A stretch of 64,000 bases of DNA, from NCBI GenBank assembly GCA_018697195.1, contig CM031879.1, positions 43,574,704-43,638,703 on the forward strand, read 5' to 3'. Below are positions 13,331-25,365 of the stretch, piece by piece. Source of the DNA: Certhia americana (lineage: Eukaryota > Chordata > Aves > Passeriformes > Certhiidae). The notes under the pieces were generated by a model. The model was given only the letters and a program-made list of their open reading frames with translations, did not search any database and was not told where the DNA came from. Made by a program: the position numbers and the translations under genes. Numbering within the stretch: the first letter of the stretch is position 1; every line of letters begins with the position of its first letter.

Positions 13331-13359
13331 TACTCTATGTTGTAAATTTGCCTAAATGT

Positions 13360-14194
13360 TGTCCTGGTTTTGTCTGGAATAATTTTCTTCTTATTGGTAG
13401 TAGTAGTAGTATGGGAGGATGTTCTGTATTTGTGTTGAAAATAGTGTTAGTAGCTGTTTTTACTCTTGGATAGTGGTCTTACCTAGCCACATTCATGTCT
13501 ACTCCAAAACAATTGGAGACCTGGGCAGGCAAGTGCAGCTGTCTTTAAAGGTTTGACTGTATGGTGACAAGACTTAGCCAAATGTGAAGTTTTGGAAGAT
13601 ACTAGTTGTAGCTGGCCACGACTGTGGTATATGGCCAAAAGTTTTTGGTGCACTGCCTCCAATGTTTCATTGCATCATCTGGTGGGACTTGATGACATCA
13701 AAAGTTTTTTCCAGCCTAAACAATTCTATGATTCTATGATTACTTCTGAGTAGTGATCACATAGTGTCAAGGTCTTTGCTGTTTCTCACACCAGCCTGCC
13801 AGCAAGGGGGCTGGGGGTGTACAAGAGGTTGGAGAGGACACAGCTAGGACAGCTGACCCCTCTGACCAAAGAGATATTCTATACCATAGGGTGTCATGCT
13901 CAGCATCTACAGCCAGGAAAGAGGAAAGAGGGGGGATGCTTGGAATCATGGTATTTGTTGACTTTGTAATCCTTGTGAATGATAGAGCCTTGCTGTCCTG
14001 AAGATGGGTGAAAACACATGCCTGCCCATGAGACATAGTGAATTAATTCCTTGTTTGCTTTTCCTGCATGCACAGCTTTTCCTTTACCTATTAAACTCTA
14101 ATTTAATGGATTCTCTTCCATATCCTATGGAAGGGGTGGGAGCAAGCGAGCAGCTGTGTGGTGCTTCATTCCTGTCTGGAGTTAAACCACGACA
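13360..14194 (+). mobile_element. Solo LTR of an endogenous retrovirus, interrupted
   Basis: The element begins TGTCCTGGTTTTGTCTGG and ends GGAGTTAAACCACGACA, so it has TG...CA termini. It matches in general shape a very common passerine LTR. Internal landmarks are a GGACACAGCTAGGACAGCTG block (about 13836), ATACCATAGGGTGTCATGC (about 13881) followed by a decayed TATA position near 13900, and an ATTAAA polyadenylation signal at 14090-14095. Together these give plus orientation. The flanks AATGT (13355-13359) and AATGC (14195-14199) are a likely 5-bp target duplication with one change. No gag, pol or env sequence is present. A CR1-tailed insertion splits it at about 13487-13740, so the original LTR was about 580 bp. 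Confidence 0.85.
13487..13740 (+). mobile_element. CR1-tailed insertion inside the LTR
   Basis: The right end GGTGGGACTTGATGACATC ... CCAGCCTAAACAATTCTATG ... ATTCTATGAT is a typical CR1 3' terminus. LTR sequence resumes immediately after it. The left boundary is inferred. TACTCTTGGATAGTGG at 13461 and TACTTCTGAGTAGTGATC at 13741 look like diverged copies of the same LTR segment, as expected if it was duplicated on insertion. The left 150 bp do not match the common CR1 3' region as I recall it, so another subfamily or a CR1-tailed SINE is possible. Confidence 0.7.
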
Positions 14195-17100
14195 AATGCG
14201 CATAAGATGAAATGCTATAATGTTTTCCCTCCCTTTGAAATAAAGCTCTGATCTTTACAGCTTACAAGTTAGCTCCCCAATGAACAAATAGTTCATTACA
14301 GAACTCATGTAATGGTAACAGTGTAGGAAAAAATTTATAATGATAGGGATGCCAGAACTAAAGAAGCAAGATGATGTCCATAGTTTTTTAATCATTATTT
14401 CTCAGCATAGTGGAACAGATACAAATTGGAAAAAATAGTCCCCTTTCTGAAGATGAAACCAGAGGGGAAGATCTATCATTGGTTGGAATTGGACCTATAT
14501 TTACCAGAAGGATACATGGTAAAAGATCTAAACCTGTGAATCTGATTGCTTATCATTAATGCTGGGGAAACTTGGTGCAGGGGTTCCTGTGGTAGCTGGA
14601 AACATGGGAGTCCCATGTCCTTTTGCTGCATTTGCTCTGAAAGCCTTTTTGTGCATTTTTTTGAACCAATCCCTTCACTTTAGTTTCATAAAAGTAGAAG
14701 AAGATAGGTATCATTTCCTGTTCCTAACTGCAGCAGCATGAGTTAAGTATGTTCAGGTTTGTGTATAAGTGCCTCACAGTGATGGCCCTGCTGGGAGTTC
14801 CTGTTAGACCTAGTAGAATAGAAAAGATTAGAGAGTCGGGCTGCACTTGCTTTGCACTGTATTTTTATTTATTTTCTTTCTCAAAAGTTCATGTTGATCC
14901 TGCACAGCATGGCAATGGTATTCCCAACATGCCAGCATAACCTTGGCCAAAAGTATCTCTGTCTGTACTGGGGCTGTGAGCCTCCTCCAGGGGTAAGGCA
15001 GGAGCAGGGATGTGTTCCTTGGTTCCTGGTAATATCCCTTCACCTTCTTGAGCCAAGGACACACAAAGGCTATCTGGCAGAGCCAGCTGAAAAGGTGTTG
15101 ATGCTTAGTTGAGAATGATGGTAAGAAACAAAAGTCTAATCTGCAAATTCAATTTGGTGTCTCCATTCAGAAGGAAGGCATGATTTTTTTAATGGGCAGT
15201 ACTGGTGGACTGAGTATCAAAGTGGTAAATGTGGCAAAAGTAAAAAGTTGTATGCTTTCCAGCCATTTGAGAATAATTACACACCAATTAATAGAAGAAA
15301 ATGACATCTGACACTGTCAGTGTTCTGAAGTGTCACATATTAGACCCCAAAAAGTAAATGAGACACATATTCATTTTAATTAAAATGTTATCAAGAGGTG
15401 CTGTTGACCAAGAAGCCCATTAACAACAATCTGCTTTAGTAACAAGTGAGCAAGTCAATTTATTGAACTGAACTAAAAAGCAAACCCAGTAACAGCTGCC
15501 CACTGAGCAAGCATTTGATCTTTCAGCTTTCTCTGATTAGCAGAGGGAGGCGTTCCCTGAATATTACAGACTTTTGTCTACTTTCTCACTACTTTGTGGT
15601 TACTTGTGGAAACTGTCTCCATGGTGCAATCAGCATTTGCTCATCAAACTTAAAAGGGAGCTTTACTACTAGATCCAACTTCAAAGAAGACATTTATAAA
15701 GAGAGCAGTTGCTGGGTACCATTATTTTCCTTTGTGCTCAGCTGTTAAAATCTTTGCACAGGATGGACTGTTTTCCCTGGAGATCTGGCTCTCTTAAATA
15801 CAGAGGTTAGTGCACAAGATTCGAGCAGAGGCAGGCTACTTGCAATGTAAAATTACATGGTACACAAATTTACGTTTTCAACCTAAACTCATTAACTTCA
15901 TTCTTTAGGATTGATTACTATGTGCTAAGGAACATTAAATTGGCCAGATACTTCCTGAGCAGATTTCCACCCTTATAGGAGATCTCAATATGAACATAAA
16001 GCTGGTGATGATGACCAAGTTACTGCTTGTACCAGGGAGCACCAGGAATTTTGATGAGGTATGCTTTGCTCTGCTGCCAGCATCAGAAATGGGAGCAGCC
16101 CCACTGCAGCCCTCTGCCTGGGACATTTTGGGAAGCTACCACACCTGGCTGCTTCCTTTGGTCTCTTTTTTGCTGTGCCTGTGTAATTGTGCCAATTGTT
16201 TTTCAGCTGAAGAAAATTTTAAAAATCACTTCTCATGTTCCCTTTGCTCTTGACTGGTGAAAAAGGTCAAAGCCTTTATTGCTCATAAGTAATGAGCAAT
16301 AAATAAGGAAGTAAGTTTTTCTAGAATCAGCCATCATTTCAGAATAAGTTCTAATAGTTTCATGTGAAAATTCCCAATCAGAGTAGACTTGTATGTCCAA
16401 AATAAAGTACAATTGACAGTAGGTTAATTCTCTTTTTCACAGGAAGTAGTTCAAATCTTTGGATTCTTCCTGAATCCATCATCAAGCAAGATGCATCAGT
16501 TTTCTTGAATGTGGGAGAGCATACCAGGTCCAGAAGCCCTCCAGATGCCTTTCTAAAAGCTCTGTTTTAATGGTTATGATCCAAGAAGGAATTTTTATAG
16601 CAATTCAGCCAACTTCTGTCTGACAGAACATTTTAGGTGGGAAAATGAATCCTGTCAAAAACGCACTGATGCCTTTTAAGTCCTACTGTGGACAATAGAC
16701 ACATCTGTCACTTACTGTTCAGAGGGCATGCCATGTTGGGCAAAACTGAAAGTCAATGAGATTTAGTGTACTTCAGTCATTTTGAAAACAGTATCCAGTA
16801 ACCACTGGTCCAGAAGTTAACCCAGGAATATATTTAAGGTAGAAAGAACAGCAGCTGCCACTGAAATGGAAAAGATTGATGCTAAAACCGAAATAAAATT
16901 TTCTTATTTTTTCATGTTTAATCAGTTAACAACCTTCTTAGAAATACAGATGTGTATGAAAATAATCTTAAATATTTGAGTCTGAGGGATTCTTCTCATA
17001 TTTTTTTACAATACTTTTTAGAAGATTTGGCAAGAAATAAAGAAGTGAATTACTAAAGGAATGACTTCACAGAACTTTAAAATATCTTTCTAAAAATGAA

Positions 17101-19380
17101 CTTCAGCACATTTTTTTTTTCTTTTGACAATTTTAGGGTATGTGTATTGGCACTAGAACATTTGCAGTTATTTCCAGTGGAGAAATTGGAGTGAGGGCTG
17201 AGTACATAGGGAAACTCTTGAAAGAATTAATGTAATCCTGTTATGTCTGATCTGCTGTCCATCAGTAGGGAAGGTTATTGGCTCTACGAGACTGTTATTC
17301 TCATGGAACAGTAAATTCAAACTTTAAGTGTTATGATAATATCTAGAAATCAATGTTACTTCCTCCATGACTTGTTGTTTAATGAGACACTGGTGGCTTT
17401 TCACTTTCAGTTTGCACTGAAGTCTTTTGACAGTCCTTTAAAGAAATATTTTTAGTTGTTTGTAAGCTGATGTATTTCATATTATTTTGGAATTTATGTT
17501 TCTTCATATCACTTTTCATGGATATCCCAATCCAAGTGTTCAGTGGCCAGTTTATTTCCCACATCTATGCACTTTATTTTTAGGACCACTGGGTGGTTTC
17601 TCACATGGGGTGCCAGCAAAACTTTTTGTGTGGATGGGGACCCAGCCCAGAGCTAAATGCCTTTAGCTTCACCAGAATAAGTAACAGGCATGAGAAGTCA
17701 TCAGCCCTGTCCCAGCCTATCTGTTATGCACAGTGGTAAGTGGAAGAGTTGGATAATTTGGCTTAGAGGCTGCGGTGGTCATTGGTCCCAGTGGTCACTC
17801 TTGGCATGGAACAGCAGCTGGTCTGAACATGGTTGCAGATGGTGTTTTCCTCCTACAATCCTTTCCTCAAGAAAGGGTTGCCTGCTTAAGACCACCTGGT
17901 TATTTTTTGGAAATGATAAGCAGAAATAGAGCTCACTGAGGATCCAGACCATTTATTCTGTTTTTCTGGACTCTTTTGTGATAACTCAGCTACCTAACTA
18001 ATTCCTAATTCATTGGAATTAATTAGGCCTGTTGCTCCAATCAATGGCTGACAACAAGTTACGTAAACTCTGCAAAATATACTGGGCACAGCAGAAGTTA
18101 CTGCCTATGATATATTTAGAATTTTAGGGCTTGCTTTTTCAATTTTAGTTGTTACTCAGTATTGCAAGAGTGGGGAACTTGTGTGGCTCAGCCAGTCATT
18201 CAGGGTGTAAGTGCTGTGGTAGTAAACACACAAATGGAGGTCCAGGAAATAGGTCTGCCTTTAGAGGATCTTCTACTTCGTTCCATTTGTTGCATAATAT
18301 GATGTTAATAAAATGAATCAAAGCGTTTGGACTTTACAGGATTTATTTTTGCTTTAAATATAAATCAGTTATGTACCATCTTAATTAAATGGTACAGAAG
18401 AATGGCCAAAATCTGATGCTGTTTCCAGACAAGATTCTCATTAAGAGGAATGTGCCTCTGGATTTTTAATTTTTTTTTTGTGAATAAGAAAGCAAACGTC
18501 AAAGAGTAAATGGTATTCAAAATTGTCGTGTCTCAGCCAAGTCCTTGTGTGTGTATGGAGAAAGAAATGAGACCACTGAGGATGAGTACTAACTATAATC
18601 AGCCACTGGTTTATTGGAGGGCCTTTGAAAATTATAACTCTTGCCCCTGTCTCCAGGTGCAGCATCACTGAGCTGGAAGTGCCATTCTCTTAGTCCTGAG
18701 CATTGATTGCAGCAATGTGGCTGTGGTAGGGCACCTATTTGTGCTGTGATGCTCTGTGGTCTGGTCAGGTGAGATGTTTCTTGTGTAACTTCTAGCGGTG
18801 ACCAGGGATGGAAAAATATAAAACCATTCTCTTCATAACATACTTTTAAGTACATGAAAAACGGATTCTCAGAAAGGAGAGGTAATATATACTTGTTCAG
18901 TCAGGTGTAGCTTTCCTGATCCTCTCTGAGGAGCCAGGAGTCCACTAAACTGTATGAACAAAAACATCCAATACACATTAGCTACTTTTATTACAGTAAG
19001 TGCCTATATTGCCAAGAAAAGAACAACCACAATGAGAGTAAATGCAAAACTGTCAACTTTCTCCATCATTCATACAGGTTTTAGCAAGAAAATATGGATT
19101 GTAACCATGATGAACTGAAAACATTACCAAAATAATTGGAATTTTCCCATTACCAGCAAAAGTGCAGCTATTACAGTCCACTATTATGAGTGTAGTTGAA
19201 AGTGTAGCCACGCTTTGAATGTACAAAACAGATTCAAGATTGGCCATCTTGCAAACATATTTCTCAAAACTGCTTCTGTCTTAGTTTCTACAGTAATGCT
19301 AAAATATACAGTTTGAGTCAAAGCAAGTATTGTTCCGTCTTTACTGCTATCTTTTTTTCCCAATATCTTTTGGAAATTTT
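14195..19380. other. Unannotated non-coding stretch
   Basis: No recognisable gene or repeat family is present beyond the hairpin at 16275-16303. Open frames are short, conflict between strands and carry no domain. Confidence 0.5.
16275..16303. repeat. Perfect 12-bp hairpin
   Basis: TTTATTGCTCAT (16275-16286) and ATGAGCAATAAA (16292-16303) are exact reverse complements separated by the 5-nt loop AAGTA. It contains AATAAA on both strands, so it could act as a bidirectional polyadenylation signal if transcribed. No adjacent gene supports that. Confidence 0.75.
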
Positions 19381-19402
19381 GGGGGGGGGGGGGGGGGGGG
19401 GG
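19381..19402. repeat. Poly-G run of 22
   Basis: There are twenty-two consecutive G on the plus strand, preceded by TTTT and followed by TTTTT. It is G-quadruplex-capable, and run length is often misread in assemblies. On the minus strand it is read as polyproline at the end of the neighbouring open frame. Confidence 0.95.
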
Positions 19403-19727
19403 TTTTTAGCTTTCTTATACTTGTCTTGGTGCTTGTGAAAGGTGACACACCACTTGGTAAAATGTCTTCATCTTTTAAAGTGCATTCACAGCCCAGGCCA
19501 TTGGCTACTAAATCTGCTAGTGGGCCAGGAGATATTTTTTTTCCCTCTATTGCTTCAAATCCAGGCCCATTTATGATTGTGGACAAGTATCTGCAATGCT
19601 TTGGCTGAAATCTGGAGTTAATAACTGCTCTCAGCTTAGTGCCAGCCTTCATTTTCCCATTGAGAGATGCCTGCTGCACTTTTGAAAATGGAAGAGGGAC
19701 CAGCCCCATGGCCCTTCTGCTGTTGCA
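19403..19727 (-). CDS. Candidate exon or decayed coding remnant (unidentified)
   Basis: On the minus strand an acceptor-like TTTGTTTCAG ends at 19728. The sequence from 19727 is then open for about 108 codons until the poly-C run. The peptide contains KMKAGTKLRAVINSRFQPKH and GPGFEAIEGKKISPGPLADL, which look more protein-like than most frames here. No clean donor is visible before the poly-C, and I do not recognise a family. Beyond the poly-C the frame depends on the exact homopolymer length. It could be a processed-pseudogene remnant, conserved non-coding DNA or chance. Confidence 0.2.
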
Positions 19728-19986
19728 CTGAAACAAATTATCTCATTGCCTCAAACTATTGCAGGAGAGGCACTTGAGCTTCTGTTTATAAAGGTGTCAA
19801 ATTTTAATTTACCAAATTTCATGTTGCCTGGTTGGCTGAAGGGTTTCTTTTCTGGAAGGTAATCTGGTTTAACCTGTCTCTTTCAGAAGAACTCATTTCA
19901 TTTGGCAAAAGTACACTTCAGGAAAAAAGAAAATAGATTCTTAACTGGACATTGCACCAGATGAGTAAATACTAGTTTTCACCTAC

Positions 19987-20044
19987 CTTTGAGAACAATC
20001 ATGAAATTAAACAGTGAAAAAGAGCACGGGAGCCGAACCATAAT
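19987..20044 (-). CDS. Candidate 58-bp exon with a signal-peptide-like start
   Basis: On the minus strand CTTTACTGTACCTTCAG (acceptor) is followed by ATTATGG. A short open stretch then encodes MVRLPCSFSLFNFMIVLK, ending at a donor-like GTAGGT at 19981-19986. The other two frames contain stops. The peptide has a charged N-terminus followed by a hydrophobic segment, as in signal peptides. Joining it to the acceptor at 19728 would shift to a different frame there that stops after about 27 codons, so the two candidates do not combine into one long product. At this length chance is a serious alternative. Confidence 0.15.
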
Positions 20045-20891
20045 CTGAAGGTACAGTAAAGACTAAATATTTTTTGTCTATGCAGCAGAAATGTTTTCCA
20101 ATGGCTCTGAAACCTTATGAATTAAAAAAAAAGATTATGCAATTTTCCCCTTTATAAGAGAATGTGTTGAATTTATTTGATAGAGCAATTAGCACAGTTT
20201 AATTTATTTTCTCTTTTAAGAGTTAAAATTACTTTGACTATGCTCTTTAACATTTTTTTTTTGGTTGAATTTGACATTATCTGTCACCAAGGTTAAATAA
20301 GGGAAACACTGACTACTGGTAATACAACAGAAAGCTTTAGTACAAAATCAATATTGTTTTAAGGACAATTTTCTCTAATTAGATTGAGATGATAACATGA
20401 CTGATCTCTCAAGAAAGAAATTAACTTTATATATATATGCAGAATTTTGGTAAAAGTTAAAAAGGAAACTCACCTTAGATCAGGCAATTTGAGTTGAAAA
20501 GCCTCAGCTCCTGACTGACCTGATGATAACAGGTATAACAGTAACAGGGATTTTCATTTGCAAAATATCAGATTCTTCCTTAATTTGTTATTCATTAATT
20601 TATTTATCTGAGTGAGAAATTTAGATTTAAATATAATCTATTACCAAGGAAAAAATATATGTCATTGTAATGAAATTGCAGTCAATATGTTTTCTGTCAT
20701 TAATGTCTGTCTGGGTTGAAGAAGAATGGATTTTTTTAATTTTTGGCGGTTTTTTCCTAAGGTGATTCATAATTATGTGATATTAAATAACATCTGTATA
20801 GGATTGGCTATAACTTGTAGGAGTCTGTCTAAAGGTAGGTTTCAGAAGATGCTGGTTAAGTGAAAACACTAATGGCAGAAGCTTTCTTAGG
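20045..20891. other. AT-rich non-coding stretch
   Basis: This is strongly AT-rich with T and A runs and a short TATATATATA near 20431. No gene or named repeat is visible. Confidence 0.6.
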
Positions 20892-21100
20892 ATCATAGAA
20901 TATTCTGAATTGGATGGAGGCCACAAAGGCCATTGAGTCCAGCTCCTGACCCTGCACTGGACACGCTAAGAGTCACACCATGTACCTCAGAGATTGTCCA
21001 AACCCTTCTTCAGCTCTGTCAGGCTGGTGCTGTGACCACTTCCCTGAAGAGCCCCTTCCAGTGCCCAACCACCCTCTGGGTGAAGAACATTTTCCTACCC
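20892..21100 (-). mobile_element. CR1 LINE fragment, minus orientation
   Basis: It begins ATCATAGAATATTCTGAATT, the reverse complement of the CR1 tail. It continues with AGTCCAGCTCCTGACCCTGC, CCATGTACCTCAGAGATTGT, GCTCTGTCAGGCTGGTGCTG, CAGTGCCCAACCACCCTCTG and GGGTGAAGAACATTTTCCTA. These are standard CR1 3'-region blocks in reverse order. It is about 210 bp, 5'-truncated, and the frame is not intact. The right edge is approximate because similarity fades after about 21098. Confidence 0.93.
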
Positions 21101-24100
21101 CTTTTGAGTCAAACATTTGTTTCAATAGTAGAAATACTGTGAAAGATGATGTGAATAAGTGGTGAAGTGATGAAGATGAAGTAAAATAGATGAATTCTAG
21201 AGATGTTTCTCTGCAGTGATGCAGAGATTCCTGTGCATATGTGTTTCTGGGGAAAAAAAGAAATAGGCAAACAGCTTCAACAAAAGGATAAGAAGCTCAG
21301 CAGAATTAATGATTTCCTGTGGATGCAGAAAAGTGACTCATTTTCTACAAGCCATTACCTCCTCCACAAGCTAAGAAAACTGTTGAAAGTCCTGTCCAAA
21401 ACCAGGCAAACAATCAGAAACTGTGCTTTAAATGAAGGGCATGATTTTGTTCTTATTTGCACTGTAGGTAACCCAGATTTATCTGCCAAGATTTTTGACT
21501 GATTTACCAACACTGGACCAATTTTAAGCTCTCTTGTGCAGGGACAGCTACTTGGAGTACTGCAGGGCTGAGCTTAGCCCTTGTCCCTTGCAGAGGGAAT
21601 ACACAGTATGCACTTTAGTATCTTTGTGTTCTATGACAATTTTTTCAAGTCTGGATGATCTGATGCGATCCTCTGTTCTGCCTGATCAAATGTGAAAGAC
21701 AACACAGAAGAGCATTAGTATTATTCTGATCTAAAAGACAATGCTCAAAGTTGTCATCTATGTATTAGAGATTCAGTCAATAAAAGAGAAAAACCATATA
21801 CAAGTGCTCACAATATGTGAGAAAGAACGTGGTTGAATATGTTGTGTACAACTGCTATTTACATTTGTGATTGAATTTCAGTAGCAGATGATTGCAGTAC
21901 ATAATTTAATAATCAGCTCTTGGATGGTTCTGTAAATATAGTAAAGATCACTATCTCATTTAGGTATGTAGCTTGTTGAGTAGATGATAAACAACTCAGG
22001 AGACTGGTAAAAAAAAGGCATGACAGAGAAAGTGTTGGAGATTTTTTTCCATTTTTAGTGAACATTACATCTGAATCTAAGTATCTCTTCAATCTCCCTA
22101 GGGTCAGAGGAAGAGATTCAAAGGAGAATGGGACTCCAAATCTCCTGAGAAATGAGGTGAAAAGGGCATCAATGAAACCAATTTCAAAATCAAATTGCTA
22201 TAGGTTTTAGAGATACTGATAACCTGCTAATACTCCAACAATAAAAAAGCAGATAAACAGCACCTCCTGTTCCTGTCTTTCCTTTGTCATCAAGTAAGTA
22301 AAGAGGAGTTCTCATTTCACTGGATATTTAAAATGTTTAGACATTCAGTGACAGAAAGACAAACAATGATTTAAGTGACAATTGCGGTGGCAAACAATCA
22401 AACGAGGCTTTGGCAGGGAAAAAAAAATACTTTGCAGGACAGACACCTGTTTTTATTTCTTAATGCTCGCCAAACCTTTTTAGGTTAATAAACATTAACA
22501 TCACTCCAGGTTAATATGGCTGTGACATTCATCTACTTTTCTATTGTCTCAGTAGCATTCATGACAGAGCCAGTATAAAAGATCAAATTAAGTGATGCCA
22601 CCAAGGATATCAGTTACTGCTTTCACCCTTAACTGTGGGGCTGTGCTGGACCACCGTCTAGATTGCAGATGAATCAGATCCTGCTCTGGTGGTTGATTTG
22701 GCTTATCCTCAGATGGAAGTTAAATCCATAATACACCTTCATTTTACTGTCTTGCCTTAGGGCTGTCTGCTTCAGGAATACTAAAATAATCACAGCTGCA
22801 GTGTGGCTACACATTTTTAGGTTCAGCTTCATCCTCTTTGTCACATGGTTTCTGTGACCTTGGACATCCACTTAATCTCTCCATATATTATTCTTTTCTT
22901 TCTCTTTTGTCTGTTTTGATTTTATAATCTCTAGGGCAGAGAAGCCTGTTGCTTATCACAGCATGAGGATATCTGGCTATTATTGTCATGCAAAGTAAAT
23001 TATGAAGTGAAGTTATTAATACTACATGACTTATACTGGTAGAAATTTAGCAATTAATAGCTCTTCCCTGTTTAAAACTGTATTCTCTATCCATTTGTTG
23101 TTATAGCAGTTTAAGGCAAAAGGGCATAGAGTTGAAGCTGTTGTGGAAGGGAAGCAGTGACAGCTGCTGGGTTTTCCAGTAGGCCACAGAAATTGGTTGG
23201 GACTGTGCAGTCATTAGATTGAACCCAAAAGTTTTACCACTTAGCCTAAAATTTAAGCAGTACCTGTCTCAACAACTTACATGAAGTTACAGTGTGGTCA
23301 TAAAACAGTCAAATGCTGCCTCTGGGTTCACCTCCCATCCTGGCAGAGCAGAAGTTTCATAGGTCATTGTCACCTCCTCAGCCATCAGCAAAAGTTGCTC
23401 TCTTCTTCTAGACATCTTTCCCTGAACTTCTGTCAAGACTTGACCCTGGTTATATATCTGGATGGCTGGTTTTTGTGCTGCCCTGAGCCCTTTATCACAG
23501 CATCTGGAAGAAATCTGAAAATGTGCTTTTTACAGGTACACACTCTTGGATGGGGTTAGTGAGGAGCATTACTATGTCTGGTGTTTTGCTGGGTGTGCTT
23601 TTCAGTGCCTTATTTTTCCCCTCATGTCCCTGTTATTTTCCCTAAATTTCCTATAGTAGAATAGAATATACTATTTTGTAATTATTGACAAGTAAATGGA
23701 ATAAACTTGAATAAAATATTGATCTTAATATTTGAGGGAGTAAATGTGCAAGCAAATGACATTTCCTGTGACTTTGGTGCAGTAAAAAATGTAGGAAATG
23801 TTGCTTCTCAGATCTAGTTATGTTTGCAGCAAATCATCTAAGTATGAGATAAGCAGAGGCAGGAGGAATGTTAGCAGGAATAAGGCAGTCTTGGCCAGGA
23901 CTTCCTCAGGCACTGAGATGCACACTGAAAATAATGCACCCTCTTATCTGACCTGCTAAAAATTTTTTATTCTTTGATTGCATCTAGCAAATCTTAACTC
24001 TTAGTAATTTGGTGCTGCCAGTACCTGCTGGCCTGTCAATGCACTCACACGCATGACTGAGAAGGTAATTGTCTGCTTTGCAGCTGTAATTCAGCTACAT

Positions 24101-25365
24101 CATTTTTAAAGTTTGCCACAGTAGTTTCTTGGAGGGTTTTGTGTAGGTTGCTTTTTCTTTTAATGTGCTTTCTGCAATGCAGCTGTGTCTCGCTGGCACG
24201 CAGCATTATTCTGTAAGCTACTTTTTTTCCCTGTTTTCAAGTATTCATTCTGCATCTGCCATCTCTGCAACAAGGACTGTCCAATTTGTGAGTGGGCACT
24301 GTTCCATTTGAACAGACGGGGAGGAGTGGAGACAGACAAAAGATCATATGGAGTAGTCCTCTAAAAAGTGTGCTGGTGAACCTGAACAAGTGGCATGGAT
24401 TTTTCTTTATTACTGTTTTGCGTTTTGCTTTGGTTTTGTTTTTTTGCTGGCTTTTTAAATACAAAACTTTAAAAAAATCTGTCATAAATTCCATTACAGG
24501 ACAGCCATGAACACACTTGACAGTAATGCTGCACCCTGATTGAATGTACAGTTTGAAAACTGAGTTTGTCCTCTTCTCTAAGGCTGTGATTTCTTGTTTA
24601 AGGGATTATAACAAACAAAACCTCCCTACTTTCTGTATTTTGTTTCCATGCCTGTGTCTAAAGTGTATTCAGAAGGCTTCTTTTCAGCGGTCATGACATA
24701 AAGGGTTATGCAACAGTATGAAGAACTGGTGTCTAACTCTGTAACTCTTCAAAGTAAAAAAAAAAGCTTCAAAGTTTTTAAACTAGTTATAGAGCTGGTT
24801 AGACTGGAGTCTAACAGGTAATTTAAAAGTCAACCCCTGTCTCTGCAAATGTTATTACAATATAATCTGGCCACAAGACTTAGAAAAATATTTTATCTGA
24901 AGCGGATTTTTTTCCTTTGTTTTATACTATTTGTTCTGAGCTTTTCCAAAACCCTTTTTGTTTTCAGTTGCATGGTGTTAAGTGTCATAGTGTACAGAAG
25001 GTTTTAAAAAATCCCTAACTTTTATTTCTTGCCTTTTTCATTTCCTTTTTTTTCAATCCTAGTCAGTTCTATCTCCTCTTTCTTTTGCCCTTGACTAAGC
25101 AAGCACAAGTTAATCAGATTTATTGAGAGATAGGAAAGCAGAAATTGGGAAACAGATAAGAGAAAAAATTCAGCATGGTTACAAGTTACTAGTGCATCTC
25201 ACAGCCAATGTGAGCACATTTGGGGGGCCTTGTTTACCCTCATGTAGTCCTGTGGGTCATTTTAAATTGTTGAGTCAAGTAAGGTTTTGGATGGACCAAT
25301 TAAATTTTTTTCCTTTTTCCTTTTATTTTTTTTATTTCTTCCAAAGCTTTTTAAAGACAAGCTGA
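21101..25365. other. Unannotated non-coding stretch
   Basis: No gene or repeat family is recognised. There are several poly-A and poly-T runs (for example near 22421, 24760 and 25330) and short frames only. Confidence 0.5.
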
